Both the position numbers and the translations under genes were made by a program. A stretch of 44,447 nucleotides of DNA from Alphaproteobacteria bacterium (GTDB lineage Bacteria; Pseudomonadota; Alphaproteobacteria; TMED109). Below the pieces are notes generated by a model that saw only the letters and a program-made list of their open reading frames with translations, had not been told where the DNA came from and ran no database searches. Where the stretch lies: assembly GCA_021296265.1 (NCBI GenBank), contig JAGWAT010000025.1, positions 46,249-90,695 on the forward strand, written 5' to 3'. This document shows, piece after piece, positions 20,680-29,200 of the stretch (the stretch's first letter is position 1; each line of letters starts with the position of its first letter).

Positions 20680-21546
20680 TCACGCCGCCGGGCTGCCACC
20701 GGGCCAGACCGGGTTGCGGGCCAAGTCAGGCCACGCGATCGGCGCCCGGCAGGCGGCGGCGGCGGCAGCCGGCTCGATGGACGAATCCCAGTCGGCAGCG
20801 ATGTAGCGATGGCCGGTCGCGTCGCTGCCCGCCTGCGCGCACAGCCAGACGATCGGCGGGACCATCGCCGACGCGGCGATCAGCGTCTGCCGATCAAAGC
20901 CCGATTCCTCCGGCACCATCGGCGTGTCCGCCGGCCCGCCGGGCACCACGACATTCACCGTGACCCCGGTGCCCGCGAATTCCTCTGCGTGGCCCGCCGA
21001 CATGGCTTCCAGTCCGGCCTTGGCGGGGCCGTAGGGATGAAACCTCGAGCGCAGCATCGTGAAGAAGCTGGTGGTGACGTTCACGATCCGGCCCCAGCCC
21101 GCCGCCAGCATCCCGTCGATCGCCGCCCGGGTCATGTACCACGCCCCCGAATAGTTCGTGGCGGTGAATTGGTCCCACATCTCCGGGGAGATCTCCTGAA
21201 TGTCGATCAGCCTGGCCATGTGGTCGCGCCGGATCACACCCATCCCGACCGCGCCGTTGTTGATCAGGATGTCCGGACCACCGAACCGCGCGCGGGTGCG
21301 GGAAATCGCTTCCGCGCAATCCTCGTACCGCGAGATATCCATGCGAAACGTTGCCAGTCGGGCGGCCAGACCCCGCTCCGAGCATTCGTCGCTGAGGGTC
21401 TGGAGGCGGCGTTCGTCGATATCCGACGCCGTCACCGCCGCCCCTTCCCGGAGCAACGCGAACACCAGTTCCCGACCGAATCCTCCCGCTGCTCCCGTGA
21501 TCGCAGCGATCCTGCCTGCTAGCCGGTCTCCTTCAAGCACTGGCAT
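20680..21546 (-). CDS. Short-chain dehydrogenase/reductase (SDR)
   Basis: NAD(P)-dependent oxidoreductase of 288 residues. The cofactor motif TGAAGGFG is at about 17-24, NNGAV at about 96-100, the catalytic YGPAK (Tyr/Lys) at about 172-176, with an upstream serine in VTTSF. A run of alanines (AAAAAAACR) near residue 265 and a proline-rich tail are atypical for SDRs and may be non-conserved. It lies 12 bp downstream of the hydroxyacyl-CoA dehydrogenase and is probably co-transcribed with it. Substrate unknown. Confidence 0.9.
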   Translation of the reverse strand: MPVLEGDRLAGRIAAITGAAGGFGRELVFALLREGAAVTASDIDERRLQTLSDECSERGLAARLATFRMDISRYEDCAEAISRTRARFGGPDILINNGAVGMGVIRRDHMARLIDIQEISPEMWDQFTATNYSGAWYMTRAAIDGMLAAGWGRIVNVTTSFFTMLRSRFHPYGPAKAGLEAMSAGHAEEFAGTGVTVNVVVPGGPADTPMVPEESGFDRQTLIAASAMVPPIVWLCAQAGSDATGHRYIAADWDSSIEPAAAAAACRAPIAWPDLARNPVWPGGSPAA

Positions 21547-21558
21547 GGGCCGGTCCTC

Positions 21559-22524
21559 TCAGTTCAGTCCCCTGTCCCGCCGGACGCGTGCGAGCGTGCT
21601 GAGCGTAGCCAGCAGCAGTGCGTCGCGCGCGCCGGCGAGCGCGGCCGGGTCCCGACCTGCCATCGCGGTATCGACCAGCGCCTTGAGACGGGCCCGGACT
21701 GCCGGGGTGAAATCCACCGGCTCGAGATCGTTCATCCAGTGCTGCAGGGCATCACCCAAGTGATCGAGAAAATGCGCGTAGCCGCCGGCACCTCCGGCCA
21801 GTTGGCAGATCTCGAAGGGGCCCATCACGCCGAGCCGGAGCCCGGGCCCGTACTTCACGGCGATGTCGACATCTTCCACGCTCGCCAATCCCGAGAGCAC
21901 GGCCGCTGCGCACTCGCGCCACAGCGCGGCCTGCAACCGGTTGACCAGGTGGCCGGGAGCCTCGTGGTTGAGCCGGATCGCCTTCTTCCCTTGCGCGTTG
22001 TAAAAGTTGATCGCCCAGTTCACCACGCCCGGGTCCGTTTCGGCACCACCGAGCACTTCCACGAGCGGGATCAGGTGGGGCGGATTGAACGGATGCCCGA
22101 CCACGAACCGGGCGGCGTTCGCGCAGCCGGCCTGCAGGTTCGACATGAGCAGACCGGACGTGGAACTCGCGAGCACGGCATTCACTGGCAGGGCGGCGTC
22201 GATCTCCGCGTACAGGGATCGTTTCAGCTCGAGCTCTTCCGGGGCGCTCTCCTGCACGAAATCGGCGCCGGCCAGCGCCCCGGCGGGGTCGGCATGGAAC
22301 TGCAGACGTCCCGGGTCGGCGGCGGTCACCAGCAGGCCAAGCTCCTCGAGAACCGGCCAGGCACCGCTGACGTGCGCACGGAGGAACTGCTCCGCGCCGG
22401 CGGCCGGGTCCCACGCCCGGACCTCCATCCCGCGCCCCAGGAAATAGGCGGCCCACGAGGCCCCTATGGTCCCGGCGCCGATGATGCTCACGCGGCGGAT
22501 CGCTGACGGTTCGGGCAAGTTCAT
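21559..22524 (-). CDS. 3-hydroxyacyl-CoA dehydrogenase family protein
   Basis: NAD-dependent dehydrogenase of the 3-hydroxyacyl-CoA/L-carnitine dehydrogenase/lambda-crystallin group, 321 residues from ATG 22524, which has AGGAG 9 bp upstream; an upstream in-frame ATG at 22560 lacks such a site. The Rossmann motif IIGAGTIGASWAAYF is at about 14-28, the catalytic-region motif VVGHPFNPPHLIPLVEV at about 138-154. The C-terminal helical domain is complete. The single-domain length is closer to carnitine dehydrogenase and lambda-crystallin than to fatty acid-oxidation enzymes. First gene of a two-gene operon with the SDR. Confidence 0.9.
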   Translation of the reverse strand: MNLPEPSAIRRVSIIGAGTIGASWAAYFLGRGMEVRAWDPAAGAEQFLRAHVSGAWPVLEELGLLVTAADPGRLQFHADPAGALAGADFVQESAPEELELKRSLYAEIDAALPVNAVLASSTSGLLMSNLQAGCANAARFVVGHPFNPPHLIPLVEVLGGAETDPGVVNWAINFYNAQGKKAIRLNHEAPGHLVNRLQAALWRECAAAVLSGLASVEDVDIAVKYGPGLRLGVMGPFEICQLAGGAGGYAHFLDHLGDALQHWMNDLEPVDFTPAVRARLKALVDTAMAGRDPAALAGARDALLLATLSTLARVRRDRGLN

Positions 22525-22717
22525 GGGCTCGCTCTCCTGGCGATGGACAGTCCGTTCCACGCCTGCATACCAGCCGACAGGTTAATGCGTGCAGCAGTTC
22601 CACCCGTCGGCCCGGAATCGAGATCTTGCGGGAATCGTCGACCTGGCGCGTGCCCGACATGGCTAGATCCGGCCGGCGAGCAGGCGCGGCCACGAGTCGC
22701 AACGGCGGAACCTGGAG

Positions 22718-22939
22718 TTACGCCGGCGCGGGTCGCGAGCACCATGGGCGCAACGCCTTGCCGAGATGCGCCGCGCTGGAGCGAGTAAGGGCGATTGCGA
22801 GACGGTGGGACCGGCATCCGTCTACGACGGCCTGGTCCACGCGAGCGACCATTAGCCGAAAGGCCTGGGTTGCATTGACGCCTCGGGCAGCGGCCGGCCG
22901 GCAAAGGACGTCCGGCTCGGCGCCGAATGCGATCGACAA
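22718..22939 (-). pseudogene. Possible RelB/DinJ antitoxin remnant
   Basis: Around 22830-22890 the minus strand encodes ARGVNATQAFRLMVARV, which resembles the GLTVSDAFRLMMMRIA core of the intact DinJ-type antitoxin at 17578. The sequence before and after has no family resemblance, and no toxin is found next to it. Weak evidence; it may be chance. Confidence 0.3.
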
Positions 22940-22961
22940 GCCGGAAGGGGATGCAGCGGTG

Positions 22962-23320
22962 TCAGGCGCCGAAGAGACGGCTGATAAAGCGTCCAGGCCC
23001 GAGCGCGAATGCGCCCGCAGCCAGGAGTCCGGCCATCGTGCCGACCATGAAGCTCGCGTGGATTCGCACCCAGCCCCTACGGATGGAGAAGACCGCGACC
23101 GCCATGGAGATCAGCGTCCACACCGTGAGCCGTGGATCCAGCTGAACTGGCCCGCATTGAGCTCCCGAATCGGGAACGAGGACAGCGTTACAAACGCCAT
23201 GGCCACGATCCACACCCAGCCAACGACCCGGTGACGCCGCGTGCCCTTGGCAAGCGCCAGGTTCGCGGTTCCCAGTCCGAGCGCCAAGGTAGCGGTCGCC
23301 AAATGGAGCCAAATCACCAT
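22962..23320 (-). pseudogene. DUF2306 membrane protein, frameshifted
   Basis: Small integral membrane protein of the DUF2306 family with four predicted helices. The first frame, from ATG 23320, gives MVIWLHLATATLALGLGTAN, then KGTRRHRVVGWVWI, SSFPIRELNAGQFSWIH, and is cut after a few residues. The neighbouring frame continues exactly where expected with LTVWTLISMAVAVFSIRRG through PGRFISRLFGA to the stop at 22962. One base appears to be missing at 23130-23131 (minus CACGGCTC where a codon such as CGG is expected). Everything else is conserved, so the lesion is either recent or an assembly error. Confidence 0.82.
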
Positions 23321-23650
23321 CAGTCCGTCTCGATCGCTGCATTGTAGGCACCGCCGGCTGGGCCGGCTCCGCGGGTGGTCATCCCACGATTGCCGGCCAG
23401 ACAACGCCCCGTGGAGGAACTGCTTCGATCAGGCCCGCGCACGTCATTGCGTCATGCACGTCGGCTGGTCTCGGCCGGCGACGGGCACGCTCATGCTTCC
23501 GCCTCTCGAGGTGTCGGTATCGCGGTAATCTGGCCAACTGGCCGCATAATGCGATCTATTCGGTATCGGCCAGGTTGTGAGGCACCCCTTTGTCGCGTGC
23601 GCTGGTGCCGTTTTCTCTGTCGGGGCAAGCGGACTTGCGGGTGGTGTCAA

Positions 23651-23694
23651 TGTCAACTGAAAACTGCACATTCCTGACAACCGAAAACTGCACA
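23651..23694 (+). repeat. Tandem 20-bp repeats, insertion-sequence-end type
   Basis: TGTCAACTGAAAACTGCACA (23651-23670) and TGACAACCGAAAACTGCACA (23675-23694) agree at 18 of 20 positions. Spaced repeats of this type are known at ends of IS21-like elements. No transposase genes accompany them, so this would be a solitary end. Confidence 0.5.
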
Positions 23695-23880
23695 CTTTGG
23701 GGTGACCGGGAGGGCGGTCATGGCGGGGTCGGCGCGCCGGTTGGCGGGTCGCCCGCGCGAGACGCGCCCGCCCTTCCGTGGTCACGGAAGGCGAACCATG
23801 CCCGTCAAGGATGCCGCGAAATCTGATGATCCCGGATCCTGCAGGCTCCTCCGACCCCACCAAGCAGGTAGACTTGCGAC
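23695..23880. other. Region between IS-end repeats and nucleotidyltransferase pair
   Basis: No recognisable gene. G/C-rich, with an imperfect CCGTGGTCACGG palindrome around 23776-23787. The promoter of the following small gene must lie here or in the repeats. Confidence 0.3.
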
Positions 23881-24123
23881 ATGGCGTCACCAGCAGGACA
23901 CCCCCGGGACAATCCCGAGAACACGATCGACATCGACCCCGAATGGCGCGCGGAATTCGACGCCGCCGCCGCGCGGCCGTTGGAACAGCATCTGCGGTAC
24001 GGGTTTGTGAAGACCTACAAACCGGTCCTGGACGACGCCCGGTATCGGGCCTTCGACACGATGGAGGCATACCGGGCATGGTGCGACGCGCACGTGCCGG
24101 CATGGCTCGGCTATGGCCGTTGA
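23881..24123 (+). CDS. Small conserved-looking protein preceding a nucleotidyltransferase
   Basis: An 80-residue acidic protein, not recognised as a named family. It contains EWRAEFDAAAARPLEQHLRY and AFDTMEAYRAWCDAHVPAWL, rich in Trp, Tyr and charged residues, with no signal peptide or membrane helix. Its last 11 bases overlap the start of the nucleotidyltransferase gene (ATG 24113), which indicates translational coupling and argues that it is a real gene. By position it could be the antitoxin or partner of that enzyme; this is inference. Confidence 0.6.
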   Translation: MASPAGHPRDNPENTIDIDPEWRAEFDAAAARPLEQHLRYGFVKTYKPVLDDARYRAFDTMEAYRAWCDAHVPAWLGYGR

Positions 24124-24619
24124 CTACCGGCAGCTCGAAGAGCTGCGAGACGCCTGTGCGCGCCACGGCGTCGCGTACTTGGTCATCGGCAAGAGCGGGG
24201 CGCTCCTGCACGGGTTTCCGGACACCACCCAGGATGCGGACCTGTTCATCCGCAAATCCCCGGGCAACGGCCGCGCGCTGGTGCGAGCGCTGCGCGAACT
24301 GCAGTTCCGTCTAAACGATCAGGAAGCGCAAGACATCGAACAGGGCAAGGACTTCGTCCAGTTGAAAAACGGGCCGTTCGATATCGACCTAGTGTACGCC
24401 CCTGACGGCATCGAGCGATTCGAGGATGCCTGGACACGCGGCATCGACGTCGACGGCATCGCTGTCTGTTCCCTCGACGACATCATCGCGAGCAAACAGG
24501 CTGCGAACCGCGTGAAGGATCGCGAGACCCTGCCCAGGCTCATCGCGTTCCGGGACTACCTGCGCCAGCGCCGCAGCCAACGAAAGCGACTCGGTGCCCT
24601 GCCAGACAACCGGCCGTGA
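24113..24619 (+). CDS. Nucleotidyltransferase-fold protein (pair 1)
   Basis: A 168-residue protein with the minimal nucleotidyltransferase pattern: VIGKSGALLHGF (about 23-34) followed by DTTQDADLFI, where the DxD aspartates would bind metal, and a third acidic position in PFDIDLVY (about 88-95). The C-terminal SLDDIIASKQAANRVKDRE segment is typical of AbiEii/DUF6036-like nucleotidyltransferases that act as toxins or defence effectors. It overlaps the preceding small gene by 11 bp. Target and function are unknown. Confidence 0.75.
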   Translation: MAVDYRQLEELRDACARHGVAYLVIGKSGALLHGFPDTTQDADLFIRKSPGNGRALVRALRELQFRLNDQEAQDIEQGKDFVQLKNGPFDIDLVYAPDGIERFEDAWTRGIDVDGIAVCSLDDIIASKQAANRVKDRETLPRLIAFRDYLRQRRSQRKRLGALPDNRP

Positions 24620-25004
24620 CGCCAACATGGAAGCCTGGAGCGATAAGCCGCTGGATCAGATACCGCTGGCGCCCGAAGCGCTGCCGTTGAAGCAGCTTCT
24701 GCAGGACAACGCCAATGGTAGCCGACTGTGCAGAGCGGCCATGGCCGCGTCATGCGCCAAGGTCTGCGGCATTGGCCAAGGTAGAGTCTTGATACAGCCT
24801 GAAGCTGGCGCCATCACCACCCTGATGCGACCCATCGAGAAGGTTTTCGGCCACGTTCTGGGTGCATGCGCAGCCAGTATTTGACGATACCAGCACGAGG
24901 CGTCTCATGACGGCATCCGGTCGTCACGTCGCCGACTTCAACGCGCTCCGACCAATCCCCACGGTCAAGCGCGGAAGGTTCCGCACGGGCGCTAGTTTCG
25001 TACG
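24620..25004. other. Gap between two convergent nucleotidyltransferase genes
   Basis: No family is recognised here. A frame on the plus strand from ATG 24627 (MEAWSDKPLDQIPLAPEALP) runs about 85 codons to 24884 and could be a small gene, but I see no motif or clear ribosome-binding site. Confidence 0.3.
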
Positions 25005-25529
25005 TCAACCCTGGGGTTCAAGCAGTTCTGCCAGCGCATAGAGCGTCTTCTGCGGGAAGCGATCCCGGGGGTAGTAGCGGGTGACGATCTCAAGCGCCTT
25101 GTCATACTCCGAAAGATTCAGGTACCGCAGGAGAAAACGCACGTCGTCCTCGTCGTGGAAGCCCTCGCCGAGCCGCATGGCGAGGCACTTCATCGCGAGC
25201 AGATACTCCGGGGTTGCGGTCAGCACACGCAGGTTGGAAAGCTCCAGGTACGCACGAAAGTCTCCATGGTCGCTCAGATACCCCTTGACGGCGTCATTGA
25301 GCCAGTCGCCCGGCATTCCCGAAGCGGCTGCGACCGCCCGCGCGGCCGTGCGTACTTCGTTCGCGGGCCGGAAGAATGCGTCGATGTCCTGGGTCGACGC
25401 ACGAGAGTCGAACACGAGGCACATGACGGCCCCACCCACCACGTACACCTCGCCAGTGATCGCTCGGCGCTCGAGTTCATCGTTCAGGCGCCCGAGCAGG
25501 CGCTCGATGTCGTGCTTCGAATATTCCAC
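25005..25529 (-). CDS. Nucleotidyltransferase-fold protein (pair 2, DUF6036-like)
   Basis: A 174-residue protein with VVGGAVMCLVFDSR (about 29-42) and TQDIDAFF, the G-G and DxD motifs of the minimal nucleotidyltransferase fold, as in DUF6036/AbiEii-like proteins. The middle contains LTATPEYLLAMKCLAMR and a helical C-terminus. It starts at GTG 25529, whose first G is the last base of the upstream gene's TAG, so the two genes are coupled. Paired with a putative DNA-binding partner, this resembles a toxin-antitoxin or abortive-infection module. Confidence 0.78.
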   Translation of the reverse strand: MEYSKHDIERLLGRLNDELERRAITGEVYVVGGAVMCLVFDSRASTQDIDAFFRPANEVRTAARAVAAASGMPGDWLNDAVKGYLSDHGDFRAYLELSNLRVLTATPEYLLAMKCLAMRLGEGFHDEDDVRFLLRYLNLSEYDKALEIVTRYYPRDRFPQKTLYALAELLEPQG

Positions 25530-26020
25530 TAGACCCGCTGCCCGACACTGCTGTCGATGAACAGGTTCCGGCGCCGGAACGCGGGTGGGGACTGCGTCAG
25601 GAGGTAGAGCCGCAGGCTCTTGAGCGGCGAAGCGAACCAGGGCGCATCAAGCCCCTTGACCGAGGCTACCCAGCGGGGCGAATCGACTCCGTACATCGCT
25701 GCCGCATGCTCGACCGTCGCCGCCAGATAGTTCATTTCGAACGGGGGTAGCTGAAGCTCCGGACCGTGGCGCACCGCTCGCACGTACTCGCTTGCAGTCA
25801 ACCGGGCGAAGCAGTCCTGCAGTTCGGCGAACGCGAAGGAGCGTGCAGCCGGGCGCGTCGCCAGGTCGCGGCACAACGCCTGGAATTTGCGATCGGCAGG
25901 CGGCAGCACCTGCTCCAGTACCCACCTGGAGATATCCATCCCGGCGCTTGCCGCGCGCGCGCGTATGCGCGCCTTGTCCCCCGCAGTGACGCGAATCTGG
26001 AGTTGGTGGGTCTTGCTCAC
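25529..26020 (-). CDS. Putative ribbon-helix-helix partner of nucleotidyltransferase
   Basis: A 163-residue protein starting at GTG 26020 (VSKTHQLQIRVTAGDKARIR). The first 50 residues look like a ribbon-helix-helix or DUF1778-like region: a strand QLQIRV, then DKARIRARAASAGMDISRWVL. The rest is helical without a recognised domain. A 21-bp palindrome sits 30 bp upstream of this start, fitting autoregulation. A longer frame from a TTG at 26071 would translate the palindrome itself and is less likely. It overlaps the nucleotidyltransferase start by one base. Antitoxin role is inferred from order, fold and operator. Confidence 0.65.
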   Translation of the reverse strand: MSKTHQLQIRVTAGDKARIRARAASAGMDISRWVLEQVLPPADRKFQALCRDLATRPAARSFAFAELQDCFARLTASEYVRAVRHGPELQLPPFEMNYLAATVEHAAAMYGVDSPRWVASVKGLDAPWFASPLKSLRLYLLTQSPPAFRRRNLFIDSSVGQRV

Positions 26021-26049
26021 GAGCAGTACCTTGGCCTTTCTTGAGACAA

Positions 26050-26070
26050 TGTCAATACGTCGTATTGACA
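26050..26070. promoter_or_regulatory. Palindromic operator TGTCAATACG-T-CGTATTGACA
   Basis: A perfect 10-bp inverted repeat with a single-base spacer, located 30 bp upstream of the GTG start of the minus-strand pair. It contains a TTGACA sequence and is likely to overlap the promoter. Its place and symmetry suit binding by a dimeric ribbon-helix-helix autorepressor. Confidence 0.75.
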
Positions 26071-26438
26071 ATTTGCGGTTTCGAGACAGCGACGTTGCTG
26101 TGCCAAGCGTACGACGTGCAAAAAATCGATCTGCACTGACGCCCGGAGGCTACCGGGAAGCTTCGAAGTCACGGAGTTCCCGCGGCGACGGCGCGACATC
26201 CGCGTTCAGCAGCGAGCCCAAAACGATGGTTGTGGGTCGTCCGTCCACTCGATTCGTTTCCGCCTACCAAACGCAAAATTGCGCGCCGGCTTTCGGCGGT
26301 GGACTGTGCGCCGTACAATTTCCGGCGGCTACGCGACGAAGTTTCTTCTGCCGGGGGCGGAGTGCGCCAACCAAACCATCTGGATGGGAACGGGCTCTCC
26401 GGCAGAGCGGGGACGTGGCCAACGGAAGGAGATGGCAG
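26071..26438. other. Intergenic region upstream of livK
   Basis: No gene recognised in about 370 bp. It separates the divergent palindrome-controlled pair from the liv operon and must hold the livK promoter. The stretch 26260-26345 is less G/C-rich (GCAAAATTGCGC, GTACAATTTCC) and is the likeliest promoter area. Confidence 0.35.
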
Positions 26439-27620
26439 ATGAGACGATTTCTGTTGACCTTTGCAGCCTTGATGATGGCGGCATCCGCGGCGCAGGCGGA
26501 GATGAAGATCGGCGTCCTGCTGGGTTTCACCGGGCCGATCGAATCCCTTGCCCCCAACATCGCAGCCTCGGCCGAACTGGCGATGCAGGAAGCGACGGAA
26601 TCCGGTGCATTCCTCGGCGGCAGGAAGGTAACGCCGGTGCGCGGTGACTCCACCTGCATCGATGCCGCTGCGGCGACGGCCGCGGCCGAGCGGCTGGTCA
26701 ATTCGGACGAGGTCGCGGCCATCATGGGGGCGGACTGCTCGGGCGTCACCACCGCCGTCGCAAACAACGTGGCGGTGCCGAACGGCGTCGTCATGATCTC
26801 GCCGTCGGCCACCTCGCCGGCGCTCACCGCGCTCGATGACAACGGCCATTTCTTCCGCACCGCACCGTCGGATGCGAGACAGGGCCAAGTGTTGGCCAGG
26901 GTCGCCGAGGCACGCGGCATCACCAACATCGGCGTCACCTACACCAACAACGACTACGGGAAGGGCCTGGCGAACGCCTTCGCGAACGCCTTCGAGGCGG
27001 CGGGCGGCACGGTCGCGCTGTCTGTCGCGCATGAGGACGGCAAGGCCGACTACGCGGCGGAGGTCGGAGCGCTGGCCGCCTCCGGTGCCGAGCATCTGGC
27101 CGTGTTCGGCTATGTCGACCAGGGCGGCAGGGGGATCATCCAGGCTTCGCTGGACACGGGCGCATTCGATACCTTCCTACTCGCGGACGGCATGATCGGT
27201 GACTCCCTGCTCGAGGCCATCGGCGATGCGCTGGAAGGATCCGTCGGCACCGCACCCGGGTCCGATTCCCCGAACGCGAAGAAGTTTCAGGCGGCGGCGG
27301 AGGCAGCCGGACTCAAGGGAGCGGATCCGTTTTCCGCGGAAGCCTACGACGCGGCGGCGCTGATCATCCTCGCCGCGCAGGCGGCCGGTTCGACCGACCG
27401 GGCGGCGATCCGGTCGAAGATTCTCGAGGTCAGTAACGCGCCGGGCGAACCGATTGGTCCGACCGAACTGGCCAAGGGTCTGGAGTTGCTCGCCGCCGGC
27501 ACGGTGATCGATTACCAGGGCGCGACCGATGTCGAGCTGACCCCCGAGGGCGACGCCTCGAGCCCCTACAAGGAGTACGAGGTCATGGACGGCAAATTCA
27601 CCACTGTCCGGATCCATTGA
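26439..27620 (+). CDS. livK: Branched-chain amino acid ABC transporter substrate-binding protein
   Basis: Periplasmic solute-binding protein of 393 residues, type I fold. I place the start at ATG 26439, preceded by AAGGAG; residues 1-20 form a signal peptide ending in AQA before EMKIGVLLGFTGPIESL. The mature part has the periplasmic-binding signature GADCSGVTTAVANNVAV, SPSATSPALT and a C-terminal TDVELTPEGDASSPYKEYEV. It leads the operon livK-livG-livF-livH-livM. Ligand specificity (branched-chain amino acids, other amino acids or amides) cannot be told from sequence by eye. Confidence 0.92.
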   Translation: MRRFLLTFAALMMAASAAQAEMKIGVLLGFTGPIESLAPNIAASAELAMQEATESGAFLGGRKVTPVRGDSTCIDAAAATAAAERLVNSDEVAAIMGADCSGVTTAVANNVAVPNGVVMISPSATSPALTALDDNGHFFRTAPSDARQGQVLARVAEARGITNIGVTYTNNDYGKGLANAFANAFEAAGGTVALSVAHEDGKADYAAEVGALAASGAEHLAVFGYVDQGGRGIIQASLDTGAFDTFLLADGMIGDSLLEAIGDALEGSVGTAPGSDSPNAKKFQAAAEAAGLKGADPFSAEAYDAAALIILAAQAAGSTDRAAIRSKILEVSNAPGEPIGPTELAKGLELLAAGTVIDYQGATDVELTPEGDASSPYKEYEVMDGKFTTVRIH

Positions 27621-27715
27621 CTGCTCAAGCGACAGGGAGGCGTCCGGCGCCTTCCACCGCCGCGGCTTCCGGACACCGTTCCTGATCGGCGGCATACGCC
27701 GGGAAGGGGGCCCGC

Positions 27716-28507
27716 ATGATCCGCGTGGTGGACGTGCACAAGCATTTCGGCGGGGTGCGGGCGGTTGACGGGGCGACCCTGAAAATTCGCGAGGGCGCGA
27801 TTACCGGGCTGATCGGACCGAACGGGGCCGGCAAGACCACCCTCTTCAACGTCGTCGCCGGGGTCTACCCGCCCACCGCCGGCCGGGTCTTCCTGGCGAA
27901 CGACGACGTCACTGGCCTCCGGCCCCACCAGCTCTTTCGCAGGGGGGTGGTGCGGACATTCCAGATTGCCCACGAATTCGCCACGCTGACCGTCGTGGAA
28001 AACCTGCTGGCGTCGGTTGGCAACCAGACCGGCGAGAGCCTCGTGGGCGCTTGGCTGCATCGGGGCCGCGTGCGCATCGAGGAAGAGAAGCTTCGGGACC
28101 GGGCGGACGAGGTCCTTCAGTTCCTGAATCTTGGCGAGGTCGCCAATCTACCGGCCGGTGACCTCTCGGGTGGCCAGAAGAAACTCCTGGAACTCGGGCG
28201 CGTGATGATGACCGGCGCCAAGGTCGTACTGCTCGACGAAATCGGGGCCGGCGTCAACCGCACGCTCCTGCGCTCCATTTCGGGGGCCATCCTCCGCCTC
28301 AATCTCGAGTACGGGTACACGTTCTGCCTGATCGAGCACGACATGGACCTGGTCTCGCTGCTCTGCGACCCCGTGATCGTGATGGCCGAGGGGAAGGTCC
28401 TCGCCGAGGGTTCCGCTCCGGACGTCCAGTCCGATGAGCGGGTCATCGAAGCCTATCTGGGCTCCAGGTCGAGGCACCGCCGCCAGCAGACGGCCGACAC
28501 CGCATGA
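27716..28507 (+). CDS. livG: ABC transporter ATP-binding protein, LivG type
   Basis: Cytoplasmic ATPase subunit of the Liv transporter, 263 residues. Walker A GPNGAGKT at about 34-41, signature LSGGQKKLLELGR at about 149-161, switch histidine in CLIEHDMD. The Walker B/D-loop reads VVLLDEIGAGVNRTL; LivG proteins usually have DEP at that point, so the proline is replaced by isoleucine, while the catalytic glutamate is kept. Its TGA overlaps the livF ATG by 4 bp. Confidence 0.92.
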   Translation: MIRVVDVHKHFGGVRAVDGATLKIREGAITGLIGPNGAGKTTLFNVVAGVYPPTAGRVFLANDDVTGLRPHQLFRRGVVRTFQIAHEFATLTVVENLLASVGNQTGESLVGAWLHRGRVRIEEEKLRDRADEVLQFLNLGEVANLPAGDLSGGQKKLLELGRVMMTGAKVVLLDEIGAGVNRTLLRSISGAILRLNLEYGYTFCLIEHDMDLVSLLCDPVIVMAEGKVLAEGSAPDVQSDERVIEAYLGSRSRHRRQQTADTA

Positions 28508-29194
28508 GCTACCTCGCCGGCTGTTCGATGCGTGGCGGGTACGGCGGCGCGGACATCCTGCGCGGCTGCAGCGTCGGGGTCGACAAGGGTGAGATCGTCG
28601 TGGTCGTGGGCCCGAACGGCGCCGGCAAGTCGACCGCCATGAAGGCCCTGTTCGGCATGGTGCGGCTGCACGAAGGGGAGGTGCGCCTAGGCGGGCAAAC
28701 GATCACCGGCCTGACTCAAGCGGGGGATGGCCTTCGTTCCGCAGACCGGCAACATCTTCACGACCCTCACAGTCCAGGAAAACCTGGAGATGGGTGCCTT
28801 CCTCCGTCGCGACAACATCTCGGCGAGCATGGAGCACGTATTCAGCCTCTTTCCCGTCCTGAAGGAGAAACGCCGCCAGACGGCCGGTGAGCTGTCCGGC
28901 GGCCAGCGCCAGCAGGTGGCGATTGGCCGCGCGCTGATGACGCAACCGGATGTGCTGATGCTCGATGAACCGACTGCCGGCGTGTCGCCGATTGTCATGG
29001 ATGACCTGTTTGACCGGATCCTGGAGATCCGGCAAGCCGGTATCGCCGTACTGATGGTGGAGCAGAACGCCCGGCAGGCGCTCGCCATCGCGGATCGGGG
29101 ATTCGTGCTGGTGACCGGCGAGAACCGGTTTACCGACAGCGGGCAGGCCCTGCTGGCCAATCCCGAAGTGCGGCGCTCCTTTCTTGGCGGATGA
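28504..29194 (+). pseudogene. livF: ABC transporter ATP-binding protein LivF, frameshifted
   Basis: Second ATPase of the Liv transporter. The first frame (ATG 28504) gives Walker A VVGPNGAGKST (about 35-45) and VRLGGQTITGL, then becomes unrelated. The +1 frame resumes at about 28715 with LKRGMAFVPQTGNIFTTLTV, then ELSGGQRQQVAIGRALM and VLMLDEPTAGVSP, to the stop at 29194. Compared with LivF proteins, about five or six residues between ITGL and RGMAFVPQ are also missing, so this is a small deletion of non-multiple-of-three size and not a single-base slip. The Walker A and signature halves lie in different frames. Confidence 0.86.
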
Positions 29195-29200
29195 GCGCCG

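Noticed and set aside
23444-24211. 255-codon minus-strand frame
   Set aside because: Arg/Pro/Ser-rich, crosses repeats and the nucleotidyltransferase pair antisense; no domain.
26021-26071. TTG start giving a longer ribbon-helix-helix protein
   Set aside because: The extra codons translate the palindrome; the operator plus GTG 26020 is the simpler reading.
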